From assembly GCA_021814005.1 (NCBI GenBank), contig JAKAJC010000015.1, positions 1 through 34,846 of the forward strand: a DNA stretch of 34,846 nt, written 5' to 3'. Each line of letters begins with the position of its first letter. The first letter of the stretch is position 1. The notes under the pieces were generated by a model. That model had not been told where the DNA came from and made no database searches. It saw nothing but the letters and a program-made list of their open reading frames with translations. The position numbers and the translations under genes are program-made. The DNA is from Microcaldota archaeon. GTDB lineage: Archaea > Micrarchaeota > Micrarchaeia > Anstonellales > Anstonellaceae. Positions 14,432 through 23,058 of this stretch are shown here, one piece after another.

Positions 14432-15376
14432 CTACGTCCCGCTCACTCTCGGCATATCCGGCTCGAAATGCCCCGTTGCCCTCAAAATCTTCTCAACATG
14501 GCCCCTTATCGAAATGAGCGCTGCGGCATTTGGAATCGTATCGCTGGTGATTATGCGCGTCACTCCCGAAGTGTGCAGCTTGTCAAGCGCGCCGTGCAAA
14601 AACAGCCCGTGAGTTGCGGCGCATGAAACCGAAGAGGCGCCCATGTCCATCATTTTTTGCGTGGCTTTCACCATGGTGCCGCCTCCGGCAATCATGTCGT
14701 CCACCAAAATGATGTGCTGTCCGCTCACCTCGAAGTCGGCGTCCATTTTGGCCACTGGCCTAAACGCATGGTCTCCGCCGGCATACGCGCCCCTCTCCTT
14801 TCGCATAAACAGCCCGTTCTCACCCACGAGATATTTGGCTCCCGCGTCCGGGCTCACCACTGTGGATTCCGGGCGCGCCGAGCGCAAAAATTCCACAAGT
14901 TCGGGCCCCATGCACAAATTCGTAATCGGCACTCCCTCGTATTCGTAGGTGCCGAATTTCTTGACAAAATGGCAGTCCCAGGTGAAGATGCGCTTCGCCC
15001 CCGAGATTTGCAGCAGCCGCACCAAGAGGCGGGCCGACACCACTTCGCCCGACAGCCACGCCTTGTCTGCGCGGGCGTAAGGCAGATAGGGAATGATAAG
15101 ATATATGTCGCGCACCCCGTTCTCTTTGGCGCCGTACATCATCTGCAAAAGTATGACAAGATTCTGGTCGGGGTCGGGAAAGAGGCGGTGCAAAATCACC
15201 ACGTCGCGCCCGGTGAGCCCCTCGATTCTCTCGAGCCGGCAATAGCTCTCGCCGTCGGGGAAACGTTTGAGCTCGACCGAAGGAGGCGCTATGTCGGCGC
15301 AGTTGGGGGAAATGATAGGGATGGCCCCGTCCAGGAACTGCAGGTCCATCTGGTCCGGCGACTGGGGGGTCATCAT
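14432..15376 (-). CDS. prs: Ribose-phosphate pyrophosphokinase (PRPP synthase)
   Basis: 314 residues. ELKRFPDGESYCRLE near the N-terminus, YLPYARADKAW (ATP loop region), VVSPDAGAKYL and the PRPP-binding loop ILVDDMIAGGGTM are in the expected order. It makes PRPP from ribose 5-phosphate and ATP for nucleotide, histidine and tryptophan synthesis. The usual DLH motif appears as TWDCHF. The gene follows marC by seven bases on the minus strand with AAGGTAAG before the ATG, so the two are co-transcribed. A second in-frame ATG at 15349 could also start it. Confidence 0.92.
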   Translation of the reverse strand: MMTPQSPDQMDLQFLDGAIPIISPNCADIAPPSVELKRFPDGESYCRLERIEGLTGRDVVILHRLFPDPDQNLVILLQMMYGAKENGVRDIYLIIPYLPYARADKAWLSGEVVSARLLVRLLQISGAKRIFTWDCHFVKKFGTYEYEGVPITNLCMGPELVEFLRSARPESTVVSPDAGAKYLVGENGLFMRKERGAYAGGDHAFRPVAKMDADFEVSGQHIILVDDMIAGGGTMVKATQKMMDMGASSVSCAATHGLFLHGALDKLHTSGVTRIITSDTIPNAAALISIRGHVEKILRATGHFEPDMPRVSGT

Positions 15377-15383
15377 CTTACCT

Positions 15384-15998
15384 TCATAGGTGGATGAGGT
15401 TCCACTCTATGCCAATCTTCTGCACGCCGACCTTGATAAACTCGACGGCCACGGCTGCGAGCAGGATGGCCATGACCTTGGAAAACACCTCTATTCCGAA
15501 GCTTCCTATGGCCCTGTTTATCGGCTCGGCCATGAACAGGATGGCCAGAATGAGGAGCACCACCACTGTGGCGCTCACAAACACGGCTCCAAGGCCGTAC
15601 TGGCTGGCCAGAATGACTGCCGTGGTCATGGCCCCCGGTCCGGTGAGAAGGGGCACGCCGACAACCACCGCCGCCACGTTGAGGTCCTTGAGGTTCGGAT
15701 TGTCTATCTCAATTCCAAGGAAATACTGGACCGACATTACCAGAAGCAGTATGCCGCCCGCAATTTGAAATGCGGGCATGGAAATCGACATGGCCGCCAT
15801 CACTCCGGGCCCGGCGATGACAAACACCATGAGCGCCACGCCTGCCACTGCGGCCGCCAGAACGGCCGACGCATGCCTCTGCCGCGCATTCTGTTTTCGC
15901 GTCAGCACCAGAAAAGCCGGCAGGCTGGCGAGTGGGTCCATGATAACGAAAAGCGCGACTATGCACTTGATGAGCGGGCCTATGATGTTGTCGAACAT
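15384..15998 (-). CDS. MarC/UPF0056 family integral membrane protein
   Basis: 204 residues with about six hydrophobic segments. Family features include IMDPLASLPAFLVLT in the first helix and VPLLTGPGAMTTAVILA in the middle, typical of MarC/UPF0056 proteins. Their transported substrate is not established. AGGTGA lies nine bases before the ATG. It is the first gene of a two-gene unit with prs; no functional link between the two is evident. Confidence 0.9.
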   Translation of the reverse strand: MFDNIIGPLIKCIVALFVIMDPLASLPAFLVLTRKQNARQRHASAVLAAAVAGVALMVFVIAGPGVMAAMSISMPAFQIAGGILLLVMSVQYFLGIEIDNPNLKDLNVAAVVVGVPLLTGPGAMTTAVILASQYGLGAVFVSATVVVLLILAILFMAEPINRAIGSFGIEVFSKVMAILLAAVAVEFIKVGVQKIGIEWNLIHL

Positions 15999-16056
15999 GT
16001 CTGGCTCACCTATCGCAGGAATTTAAGGCTGCCGGCATGAGCCCGCTCCCTGCGGG

Positions 16057-16066
16057 GTTATTAAAG
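16057..16066. promoter_or_regulatory. TATA-like box between marC and the membrane NTPase gene
   Basis: GTTATTAAAG, centred about 25 nt before ATG 16086 (leaderless). In reverse it could serve marC with a leader of about 38 nt containing AGGTGA; a second minus-strand candidate is CCTTAAATT near 16018-16026. Confidence 0.4.
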
Positions 16067-16085
16067 AAAACTTCGAGAGCAGCCC

Positions 16086-16994
16086 ATGGCGAAAAAACGG
16101 CGCGGCCACAGCGGCGCATGGCGGAGTCTGGCGGGCGCGGCATGGGCGGCAACCGAATGGCTTGTCACCGGCCTTTTGCATCTGTTTTACCTCTTTGTGC
16201 TCGCGCTCCTGCATCTGGCCTCGCTGGCGCTCGGTCTGCTTGTTCATTTTCTCTCTCTTGCCTATGCGCGGCTGTTTGTCAAAACGTCCGCCCCAACCGC
16301 CTCTTCAGAAAAACCCTCCGCCCGCCCACATGTCAAGCCCCAGTACCAGCCGCTCATAGTTCAGAAAAGCGAGAGCGGGCTTCTCGCCTCTTTTGAAAAC
16401 AAAATTCTTTCTTCACAAAGCACCATCGGCCTTGTTGTTGGCGCGCGCGGCAGCGGCAAATCCGCTCTCGGCATGCGCCTGTTGGAAAACATCGTGGCCA
16501 AGACGGACAGAAAAGTCTGCGCAATGGGATTTAGCGAATCTTCTATTCCCGGTTGGATAATGTGCGTGTCTTCGGTTGACGAGGTGCCCAACGGCTCGTT
16601 TGTGCTGGTTGACGAGGGCGGCATTTCCTTCTCCTCGCGCTCCTCAATGTCTTCCGCTAACCAACTACTCTCTTCTCTCCTCTTCATCTCGCGGCACAAG
16701 GACATTTCGGTTCTTTTCATAACCCAAAATTCGGCCAACCTCGAGCTCAACGCAATCCGGCAGGCAGACTATCTTCTTCTGCGCAAGCCTTCGCTTTTGC
16801 AGCGGGGGCTGGAGCGCAAGGAAATCGGGCGCATATACACAAAAATCGGGGAAAAATTCGGCCTCCCGTCCGCCGCCCGCTGGACCTATATCTATTCAGA
16901 TGAATTTACCGGCTTTGTGTCAAACGCCCTTCCCTCGTTCTGGAACGCCGGAGTCAGCAAGCCGCTGGCCGACCTGCGCTTGAAAAGTTCTTAG
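16086..16994 (+). CDS. Membrane-anchored P-loop NTPase (Zot/FtsK-HerA-like)
   Basis: 302 residues. Residues about 25-64 are one or two hydrophobic helices (LLHLFYLFVLALLHLASLAL). The cytosolic domain has Walker A GARGSGKS at 119-126 and Walker B FVLVDEGG with D176-E177. Then come HKDISVLFITQN, a sensor-like strand, and an arginine-bearing AIRQADYLLL. This order resembles the Zot/phage-assembly and HerA/FtsK ATPases that drive DNA or protein movement through membranes. It sits between the pilin-like cluster and the secretion ATPase at 17967, so a part in the same export system is plausible, but the family assignment is by motif only. Confidence 0.78.
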   Translation: MAKKRRGHSGAWRSLAGAAWAATEWLVTGLLHLFYLFVLALLHLASLALGLLVHFLSLAYARLFVKTSAPTASSEKPSARPHVKPQYQPLIVQKSESGLLASFENKILSSQSTIGLVVGARGSGKSALGMRLLENIVAKTDRKVCAMGFSESSIPGWIMCVSSVDEVPNGSFVLVDEGGISFSSRSSMSSANQLLSSLLFISRHKDISVLFITQNSANLELNAIRQADYLLLRKPSLLQRGLERKEIGRIYTKIGEKFGLPSAARWTYIYSDEFTGFVSNALPSFWNAGVSKPLADLRLKSS

Positions 16995-17026
16995 GGCAGT
17001 CAGTGTCTTACGCCACACGCCGCATT

Positions 17027-17914
17027 CTACGTGCCGCACAGCATTCTCAGCAAATCACGCAGGCCCGGCGCAAATCCGATTATCGCAACAACCAGCAAAG
17101 CCAGACTGCGCGCCCGCTCATCCATTTCCTCATGCCGCAATGCCCACACCGCAACGGCGGCAAATCCTATTTTGAGCAAAAAGAACAGCCCGAAGCCCAG
17201 CGGCGTGGCCTGCCCTATCGCGTTTGACAAAACATGCTGCTCGAAGTAGCCGGTGCCCATGGCGGGCCCGAACAGATTGATTGCCGTCCACGTGGCCGCG
17301 CCGTCAAGCGCCTGCCCCATAACCGGCAGCGCGTCCATCTTGCGCCATTTCGCGCCGTAGTGGAGCGCCGCTCCTATTCCAAGGCACAACGCAACCGGAA
17401 TAAGCGCATAATCCCAATGTTTGGCCATAGGCAAGAGGAGCAGCAAGCACAGCGCCGCGCCCGCTCCGCCAGCATAAGCCGCAAAATACGGCCTTCCCAT
17501 GGCGCGCCCAAGCGCCCATGTTGTCAAAAACAGGAATGCAATCACAATGTAAATGCCCGGAGTCACGGTGAGCCAGCCGTAATCAAGAATATGTGAGCGA
17601 AGAATGAGCGGATAAGCAAAAGATGCAATCGGCGCGAATAAACCTGAGGTTCCACCACCTAGGGTTTTTTGCATTGTGCCGGCGTCAATAGAATCAGTAA
17701 CCACCCTCACGGACGAGCCGAGCATCACAAACGCCAGCGCGCAAATCCAGAACGAGCGATCAATCTGCACTTTATGCTTCTCGAATTGGCGCCAAATCAG
17801 ATAAAGCGCCGCAAGCGCGATGGCCGCATAGGCCAGCGTGTTGACCATATTGTAGCCTGTTCTTTCCCAGAGCGGGGCCACAAAATTGGTCTGGATAAAG
17901 CCAAAGAAATCCAT
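17027..17914 (-). CDS. DUF63 family membrane protein
   Basis: 295 residues from ATG 17914 (a GTG one codon earlier is possible). About seven or eight hydrophobic segments. The opening GYNMVNTLAYAAIALAALYL and the following KVQIDRSFWICALAFVMLGS with SVRVVTDS match the archaeal DUF63 family, whose function is unknown. It shares a promoter-like box with the divergent secretion ATPase gene and converges on the NTPase gene at 16994. Confidence 0.88.
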   Translation of the reverse strand: MDFFGFIQTNFVAPLWERTGYNMVNTLAYAAIALAALYLIWRQFEKHKVQIDRSFWICALAFVMLGSSVRVVTDSIDAGTMQKTLGGGTSGLFAPIASFAYPLILRSHILDYGWLTVTPGIYIVIAFLFLTTWALGRAMGRPYFAAYAGGAGAALCLLLLLPMAKHWDYALIPVALCLGIGAALHYGAKWRKMDALPVMGQALDGAATWTAINLFGPAMGTGYFEQHVLSNAIGQATPLGFGLFFLLKIGFAAVAVWALRHEEMDERARSLALLVVAIIGFAPGLRDLLRMLCGT

Positions 17915-17936
17915 CACACTTCTTCCCCGTCGCTAT

Positions 17937-17946
17937 CTATAAAAAC
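17937..17946. promoter_or_regulatory. Shared bidirectional TATA-like box, DUF63 gene and secretion ATPase
   Basis: CTATAAAAAC on the plus strand, centred about 25 nt before ATG 17967 and about 27 nt before the minus-strand ATG at 17914. The spacing is leaderless in both directions. Confidence 0.55.
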
Positions 17947-17966
17947 CTCCTATCCGTGGTTGGCGC

Positions 17967-20495
17967 ATGGGCTGCCGTCCAAGTTATCAGGGCAACCGCC
18001 TCGTCATGGATTGCCTTACCTGCGGTCTCGGGCTCACTTCGGCCGCCTGCCTCAACTCGCACTTGCGCACAATCTCCACGCTCGACAAGCCGTGGAAGAC
18101 CATGCGCTATGAGGAGGAAATGATAATCGACTTGGACGAGGAAAAATCAGCCATCTTCTACGAATACATTTCCATCATCCGCCAAATCGAGCAGCTCATG
18201 CTCGACACCAAGATATACGGCCATGTGCAGGACGAGCAGTACATAAACCGCCAGAAGCTGCTGCGCGAATTCTACGAGTCAATGTTCCAAAATCCGCTTG
18301 TGGCGGCGCAGGTTCTGCAGGATTACAACGAGCCGTCGCCTGAGCGCAGCACGTTTTTGGAGGGCTGGCGCACATTCAAGGGCTGGGTGAACGGCATACT
18401 GGCCGCATACACCAAGAGCCGTCTCTATGCTCTTTCATCAAAAGACGAAGACCTGCGCCAGACGTTCATCAACATCCTCGGCCTGCGCAGCATGCCCTAC
18501 TCGCAAACATTCCTCAAGACAGTGCCTGCCGGAGCCAAGCTGATTGACGGTGGCCAATACACTGTCGGCAACGACATGGCTGTGAAGATTTACGAGGTGC
18601 CGGGTGCAGAGGCGCTTTTGTATGTGCAGGAAAATCCCATAATCGAAAACCTGCCAAAAGAGCTGACAACGCTTCTGCAGGACGCCATAGCGGACGAGCT
18701 CAAGAGCCTCAAAGAAACGGTTGATTTCTCCACAATATTTGACAACAAGATGCGCACCTTCCGCCAGCACTTCATTGACCAGGCGCAAATCAAAAACATA
18801 CAAATCACCTCGGCGCAGGCGCTTGCCATGGGCCGCGAGGCAGCAGCATGGACGGTCGGCCTTGGCGCGCCTTTGGAAAACCTCGCCCTTGACCGCGAAT
18901 TTATCACCGATATTTACATCGACGCGCCCAACGCCCCCATTTACATTGAGCACCAGAAATTCGGCCTCTGCCACACGCTCTGGCAGTATTCGACAGACAT
19001 GCTGGAGCGCGCGTTCCGCAACATCACAAGCACAATCGGCGGCGGGCGCAAATTCGACAAAGACAATCCTGTTGTTGACGTTGTGCTCACCCGCCTTGCA
19101 ATGCGCTGCCATCTCCAGCGCCCGCCCGCCACCTTCGGTGAGCTGCAGGCAGCCCTGCGCATAATGAAAGAGCAGCCCTTCACTTATGCCGAATATCTCA
19201 AATACCGCTCATTCACCCCCTTCTTTGCCGGCTATGATGACGTCATGGTGGGCTTGGGCTGCTCCGAGGCCGTGCTGGGCCTCAAAGGAGTGGGCAAAAC
19301 CGCATTCACCGCAGCAAAAATTTCTGCCATCGGCCTCAAGCGCCGCATTCTTCCCATTCAGGACATTGAGGAAATTCCGACCCGCGCATACCGCAAGCGG
19401 GGCTTCCATATCGGCGCAGTGCGCGTCGCCTCTTCAGACCGCGAAGAGTCGCAGCAGGCAGCAGGCTCCGAGCTTGACCTTGTTTCCATGACAAATGCGT
19501 CTTTGCGCATGGGCGACTCGTGTGTTATCATCAACGAAATCCGCTCGCGCACCGCAATTCAGGGTGTTATCAACATGCTCAACACCCAGCCGGGCATCTT
19601 CCTCTTGTACAACCTGCATGCCCAGTCTCTCAAAGACATTCAGGACCGCTTGGAACTGGTGTTCGGCATGCCGGCCGCCTCGATGTATTCCACCGACCGC
19701 TACTCGTTCCTCAAAAAAGTGCGCTTCGGCCGCAAGAGCCGCGTCTACCGCATGCTTGGCTTCCAGTATGAAACAGACATCGAGAAGCACCAGTATGTGC
19801 AAACATTTGACCTCAAGCGCGGCAACGACATCGACCACACCGGCCTTGCCTGTTTGTTCTGTGATTTGCCCGAGGCCAGCTCGCAAGACCTCTACAACGT
19901 CGATTTGGGCACCATCTCCAAAAAGCTGAAACTCAAATTCACCCCGCCCGCGCTGCAGCGGCGCGCTGACGAGACCGGCCTGCCTGTGAAAGACTATGTC
20001 ATGGAGGCATTCTACAAGGGCAAGCTCTACGACCTGATGTATCATGCATCTGTTGAGCATGACGAGCCCGACTTTGTCGAGCTTGACTTCGTGCTCAAAT
20101 GCTTGCAGGTGGCAAACAGAATTCTCAAAGAGCATTCGGGGCAGGAGCCAGACTGGGGCGCATATGACAAGCTGATGGTCGGAGAATTCAACAAGATTCT
20201 TGCGGCAGAATTAAGCGAGCGCGAAGCAACTGCCGCGTCGACGGGACAGGCAAAGAAGGAAAAGAAAGCAGTGCCAACCGCTCCAAGTTCAACACCCAAA
20301 CCACCAGCGCCCGCCCCGGCCGCAAAACCAAATGCGCCAAAGCAAGCAAGCCCCGCAATGCCTCCGCGCTCGCCTCCATCCGCCCGCCGCCCAAAACCAA
20401 AAGCAGTCGAGCCCGATGAAGTGCTGGGGGTAGAAGAAGAGCGGCCGGCAGAAACAACGCCAAGCGAAGAGCAGGCCGGCGAAGAACAGGGCTAA
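17967..20495 (+). CDS. VirB11/GspE-type secretion or pilus ATPase, archaeal, with N-terminal Cys motif
   Basis: 842 residues. The N-terminus carries Cys residues (CRPSYQGNRLVMDCLTC) that probably bind metal. About 300-400 is the family N-domain. The RecA-like domain has Walker A GLKGVGKT at 438-445, an Asp-box region LPIQDIEEIPTR, Walker B VIINEIRSR with E524, and a His box NLHAQS. These mark the type II/IV secretion ATPases that power pilus, archaellum or secretion machines. Walker A is GLKGVGKT rather than GPTGSGKT. The last 100 residues are a Pro/Ala/Lys linker ending in a Glu-rich tail. A TATA box 25 nt upstream supports ATG 17967. The pilin-like genes at 9948-12339 are possible partners; no TadC/GspF-type platform gene is in the window. 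Confidence 0.88.
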   Translation: MGCRPSYQGNRLVMDCLTCGLGLTSAACLNSHLRTISTLDKPWKTMRYEEEMIIDLDEEKSAIFYEYISIIRQIEQLMLDTKIYGHVQDEQYINRQKLLREFYESMFQNPLVAAQVLQDYNEPSPERSTFLEGWRTFKGWVNGILAAYTKSRLYALSSKDEDLRQTFINILGLRSMPYSQTFLKTVPAGAKLIDGGQYTVGNDMAVKIYEVPGAEALLYVQENPIIENLPKELTTLLQDAIADELKSLKETVDFSTIFDNKMRTFRQHFIDQAQIKNIQITSAQALAMGREAAAWTVGLGAPLENLALDREFITDIYIDAPNAPIYIEHQKFGLCHTLWQYSTDMLERAFRNITSTIGGGRKFDKDNPVVDVVLTRLAMRCHLQRPPATFGELQAALRIMKEQPFTYAEYLKYRSFTPFFAGYDDVMVGLGCSEAVLGLKGVGKTAFTAAKISAIGLKRRILPIQDIEEIPTRAYRKRGFHIGAVRVASSDREESQQAAGSELDLVSMTNASLRMGDSCVIINEIRSRTAIQGVINMLNTQPGIFLLYNLHAQSLKDIQDRLELVFGMPAASMYSTDRYSFLKKVRFGRKSRVYRMLGFQYETDIEKHQYVQTFDLKRGNDIDHTGLACLFCDLPEASSQDLYNVDLGTISKKLKLKFTPPALQRRADETGLPVKDYVMEAFYKGKLYDLMYHASVEHDEPDFVELDFVLKCLQVANRILKEHSGQEPDWGAYDKLMVGEFNKILAAELSEREATAASTGQAKKEKKAVPTAPSSTPKPPAPAPAAKPNAPKQASPAMPPRSPPSARRPKPKAVEPDEVLGVEEERPAETTPSEEQAGEEQG

Positions 20496-20546
20496 GCCCC
20501 CATCCAACCCATAACCCTCTTATTCTCCCTCTTTCCTATCATCCTC

Positions 20547-21626
20547 ATGGGCAGCGCCGACAAACTCAAGGAACTAGAAGAAGAACTGGCCCGCACACAG
20601 AAAAACAAGGCCACCGAGTTCCACATCGGCATTCTCAAGTCCAAAATAGCGCACTTGAAGAAAGCCATTGCAGCGCCGAAAAAATCGGGCGTGTCTACTG
20701 CAAGCTTTGACGTGAAAAAATCCGGTGATGCCACTGTCGTCTTCATCGGGCTGCCCTCAACCGGCAAATCCACCATGCTCAATGCCCTCACGGGCGCCAA
20801 ATCCAAAACAGCAGCATATGCATTCACCACATTGACTGTGGTGCCGGGCGCTCTTGATTACCGCGGCGCGAAAATCCAGCTTCTCGACTTGCCCGGCATC
20901 ATTGCGGGCGCAAAAGAGGGCAGCGGGCGCGGGCGCGAAGTGCTGGCGGTTGCCCGCAACGCCGACCTCGTGCTGCTTCTGGTCGATGTTTTCGACCCGT
21001 ACTACCGCCCGAAACTGGTTGAGGAGCTTGAAGGCATCGGCCTGCGCATTGACAAATCCCCTCCAAACGTGCTCATTCACCCAAAACTGCGTGGAGGCAT
21101 CAATATCCATTCCACTGTTCCGATTACCCATCTCAACGACCGCATGGTTATCGGCATTTTGCACGAGCACGGCATCCACAATGCGGAAGTGATGCTGCGC
21201 CAAGACTGCACCGTGGATGAATTCATCGATGTGCTGGTGGGCACGCGCAAATACCCTGTGTCAATTACGGTGCTCAACAAAATCGATTTGGTGCAGCCGG
21301 CTTTTCTCAAGGCAATCCCATACAAGTTCGTGCCTATAGCCGCCGAAAAAGGGCTGGGCATAGAGGATTTGAAGGCCGCCATATGGGACAAATTGAAAAT
21401 GATACGCATCTACACCAAGCGCCGCTCGGAAGAGGCGGATTCGGTGCCCATGATGATGCGCTACGGCTCCACTGTGGGCGACGCCTGCGAGCGTCTGCAC
21501 CGCGATTTGAAAAAACTCTTCCGCTACGCGCAGGTCTGGGGCCCCTCGGCCAAATTCCCCGGGCAGAAAGTCGGGCTTGAGCATGTGTTGCAGGACGGGG
21601 ACGTGCTTTGCGTGTACAAGAGATGA
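20547..21626 (+). CDS. DRG-family (Rbg-like) OBG GTPase with TGS domain
   Basis: 359 residues. An N-terminal helical segment rich in Lys/Glu (KLKELEEELARTQKNKATEF) precedes the G domain: G1 GLPSTGKS at 68-75, G3 DLPGIIAGAKEGSGRG, G4 NKID. A TGS domain ends the protein (KLFRYAQVWGPSAKFPGQKV). The G3 with GSGRGREVL is specific to developmentally regulated GTP-binding proteins, which act with translating ribosomes in archaea and eukaryotes. Length is normal. A second OBG GTPase, YchF, lies at 3008. Confidence 0.93.
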   Translation: MGSADKLKELEEELARTQKNKATEFHIGILKSKIAHLKKAIAAPKKSGVSTASFDVKKSGDATVVFIGLPSTGKSTMLNALTGAKSKTAAYAFTTLTVVPGALDYRGAKIQLLDLPGIIAGAKEGSGRGREVLAVARNADLVLLLVDVFDPYYRPKLVEELEGIGLRIDKSPPNVLIHPKLRGGINIHSTVPITHLNDRMVIGILHEHGIHNAEVMLRQDCTVDEFIDVLVGTRKYPVSITVLNKIDLVQPAFLKAIPYKFVPIAAEKGLGIEDLKAAIWDKLKMIRIYTKRRSEEADSVPMMMRYGSTVGDACERLHRDLKKLFRYAQVWGPSAKFPGQKVGLEHVLQDGDVLCVYKR

Positions 21627-21635
21627 GCTCTTTTT

Positions 21636-21673
21636 GTTATATCTGCAACATTTAGTATTTAATTAAAGCCCGC
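21636..21673 (+). promoter_or_regulatory. Promoter element of lysine block A, shared with block B
   Basis: A 38-bp stretch that matches 28580-28617 at 29 positions without gaps; the first 17 bases (GTTATATCTGCAACATT) match 16 of 17. It contains the TATA-like part (GTATTTAATTAA) about 25 nt before ATG 21686. The TGCAACATT part lies where an archaeal regulator would sit upstream of TATA. Confidence 0.65.
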
Positions 21674-21685
21674 CCATCTTCTCTC

Positions 21686-22768
21686 ATGAATCAAATTCTG
21701 GTACTAGATTCCACACTGCGCGAGGGCGCGCAGGCCCCGAAAGTGCGCTTCAGCCACGAGCAGGCGCTCCAGCTTGCGGGCGGGCTCAACCATTTGGGCG
21801 TGGACTTCATCGAATACTCCCCCATTGTCAGCGAGAGAAGCGCCAAGACTGCGAAAGATTTGCTTAATGCCGGCTACAAATCCAACGTCATATTGCACGG
21901 CCGCGCCCTCCAGTCAGACATCGACCTTCTGCTCAAGCTCGACCCGCAATGGATTGCCATCTACCTCTCAACTTCACAGGTGCATCTGGAGCACAAGCTG
22001 CATATGAGCCAGGAAGACGCTCTCGGCCTGGCGCAGAAGTCAATCGAATATGCCAAAGCGCACGGGGTGAAACTGCGTTTCACATGCGAAGACGCGTCAA
22101 GAACCGGCGCCGGCGACCTGCTGCAATTTGCGCGCGCCGCATCAGATGCCGGTGCAGACCGCATTTCAATCACAGACACGGTCGGCGTCATGACGCCCTC
22201 GCGCATGTTTACTCTCGTGAGCAATGTCCGAGAAGCTCTCCCCTCAATCGGTCTTGATTTGCACTGCCACAATGATTTGGGGCTTGCATTGGCCAACTGT
22301 CTGGCCGGCATAGAAGCCGGTGCAGATTGTATCCACACTTCAGTCAACGGGGCGGGCGAGAGGGCGGGCATTCCGAAGCTTGCCGAAGTGGTGATGGCCC
22401 TGCAGGTGCTCTACGAGCAGAGGCAGGAAATGAAGGCCGACGAGCTGCCAAAACTCTCCCGCCTCTTCTCCCAAATCACCGGCCTTGCATCCGACCCGTT
22501 CAGCCCGGTGGTTGGCGAAAACGTTTTCCGCCACAAGGGAGGCACCCATCTTGGCGCGGTGCTCAAGACCGACGGCCATGCCTACGAGGCTTTCTCCCCC
22601 AATGCGCTCGGCCTCCACCGCCGCGTGGTGGTGGGCGAATACTCGGGCAAAAATGTGGTGCGCTATCTGTCAGAATCTCTGGGCCTGCAGCTGACTGATG
22701 AACAGGTTCAAAAAGCTCTCATTCGCCTCAAGGAAAAGGAGGGGGATAGATTTGAATTTGAAGTGTAA
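21686..22768 (+). CDS. hcs: Homocitrate synthase (AAA lysine pathway)
   Basis: 360 residues, a DRE-TIM metallolyase. DSTLREGAQAP at 8-18 gives the metal Asp and catalytic Arg-Glu; H193 and H195 in LHCHNDLGLA are metal ligands. NGAGERAGIP is the conserved loop, then a helical communication domain (FRHKGGTHLG). It condenses acetyl-CoA with 2-oxoglutarate to homocitrate, the first step of lysine synthesis through alpha-aminoadipate. Isopropylmalate and citramalate synthases are related, but the neighbours (homoaconitase, homoisocitrate dehydrogenase, LysW genes) favour homocitrate. It ends soon after the TIM barrel and linker; a regulatory RAM-type domain is encoded separately by the next gene. 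Leaderless ATG behind the shared element. Confidence 0.9.
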   Translation: MNQILVLDSTLREGAQAPKVRFSHEQALQLAGGLNHLGVDFIEYSPIVSERSAKTAKDLLNAGYKSNVILHGRALQSDIDLLLKLDPQWIAIYLSTSQVHLEHKLHMSQEDALGLAQKSIEYAKAHGVKLRFTCEDASRTGAGDLLQFARAASDAGADRISITDTVGVMTPSRMFTLVSNVREALPSIGLDLHCHNDLGLALANCLAGIEAGADCIHTSVNGAGERAGIPKLAEVVMALQVLYEQRQEMKADELPKLSRLFSQITGLASDPFSPVVGENVFRHKGGTHLGAVLKTDGHAYEAFSPNALGLHRRVVVGEYSGKNVVRYLSESLGLQLTDEQVQKALIRLKEKEGDRFEFEV

Positions 22769-22793
22769 GCTGTAATTCATGTGAGGTGTAGTT

Positions 22794-23048
22794 ATGGAAA
22801 ATACGGTCAGTGTGTTTATCGGCGCGGTCACGGATGAGAAAGTCAAGACCGCCCACATTTCCGAAGGCCTGCTCAAAATCAACGGAGTTGCCAGCATCTG
22901 GGAGCTTACTGGCTCTCTGGATTTGCTCATCCTTGTCCGCTCGCCGTCGATTCAGTCAATCAATGATGTGGTGGAAGCCGTGCGCGCGTCGCCCGGCATT
23001 TTGCAAACCACTTCATATCTTGTGCTGGACACCCATCATCGCGCATAG
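22794..23048 (+). CDS. Stand-alone RAM (Lrp/AsnC effector-binding) domain
   Basis: 84 residues with GAGGTG before the ATG. It covers a single RAM domain: TVSVFIGAVTDEK (strand), AHISEGLLKINGVASIWELT, GSLDLLILVRSPSIQSINDV, then SPGILQTTSYLVLDT. There is no helix-turn-helix, so it should not bind DNA by itself. RAM domains bind amino acids and form rings. I recall that some archaeal homocitrate synthases carry a fused C-terminal RAM domain for lysine feedback. Its place directly after homocitrate synthase suggests a detached sensor subunit; that is inference. Confidence 0.85.
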   Translation: MENTVSVFIGAVTDEKVKTAHISEGLLKINGVASIWELTGSLDLLILVRSPSIQSINDVVEAVRASPGILQTTSYLVLDTHHRA

Positions 23049-23058
23049 GTGAAACAAA

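Noticed and set aside
19434-20135. 233-codon minus-strand frame inside the secretion ATPase
   Set aside because: Same reason: antisense shadow of a conserved ATPase domain.
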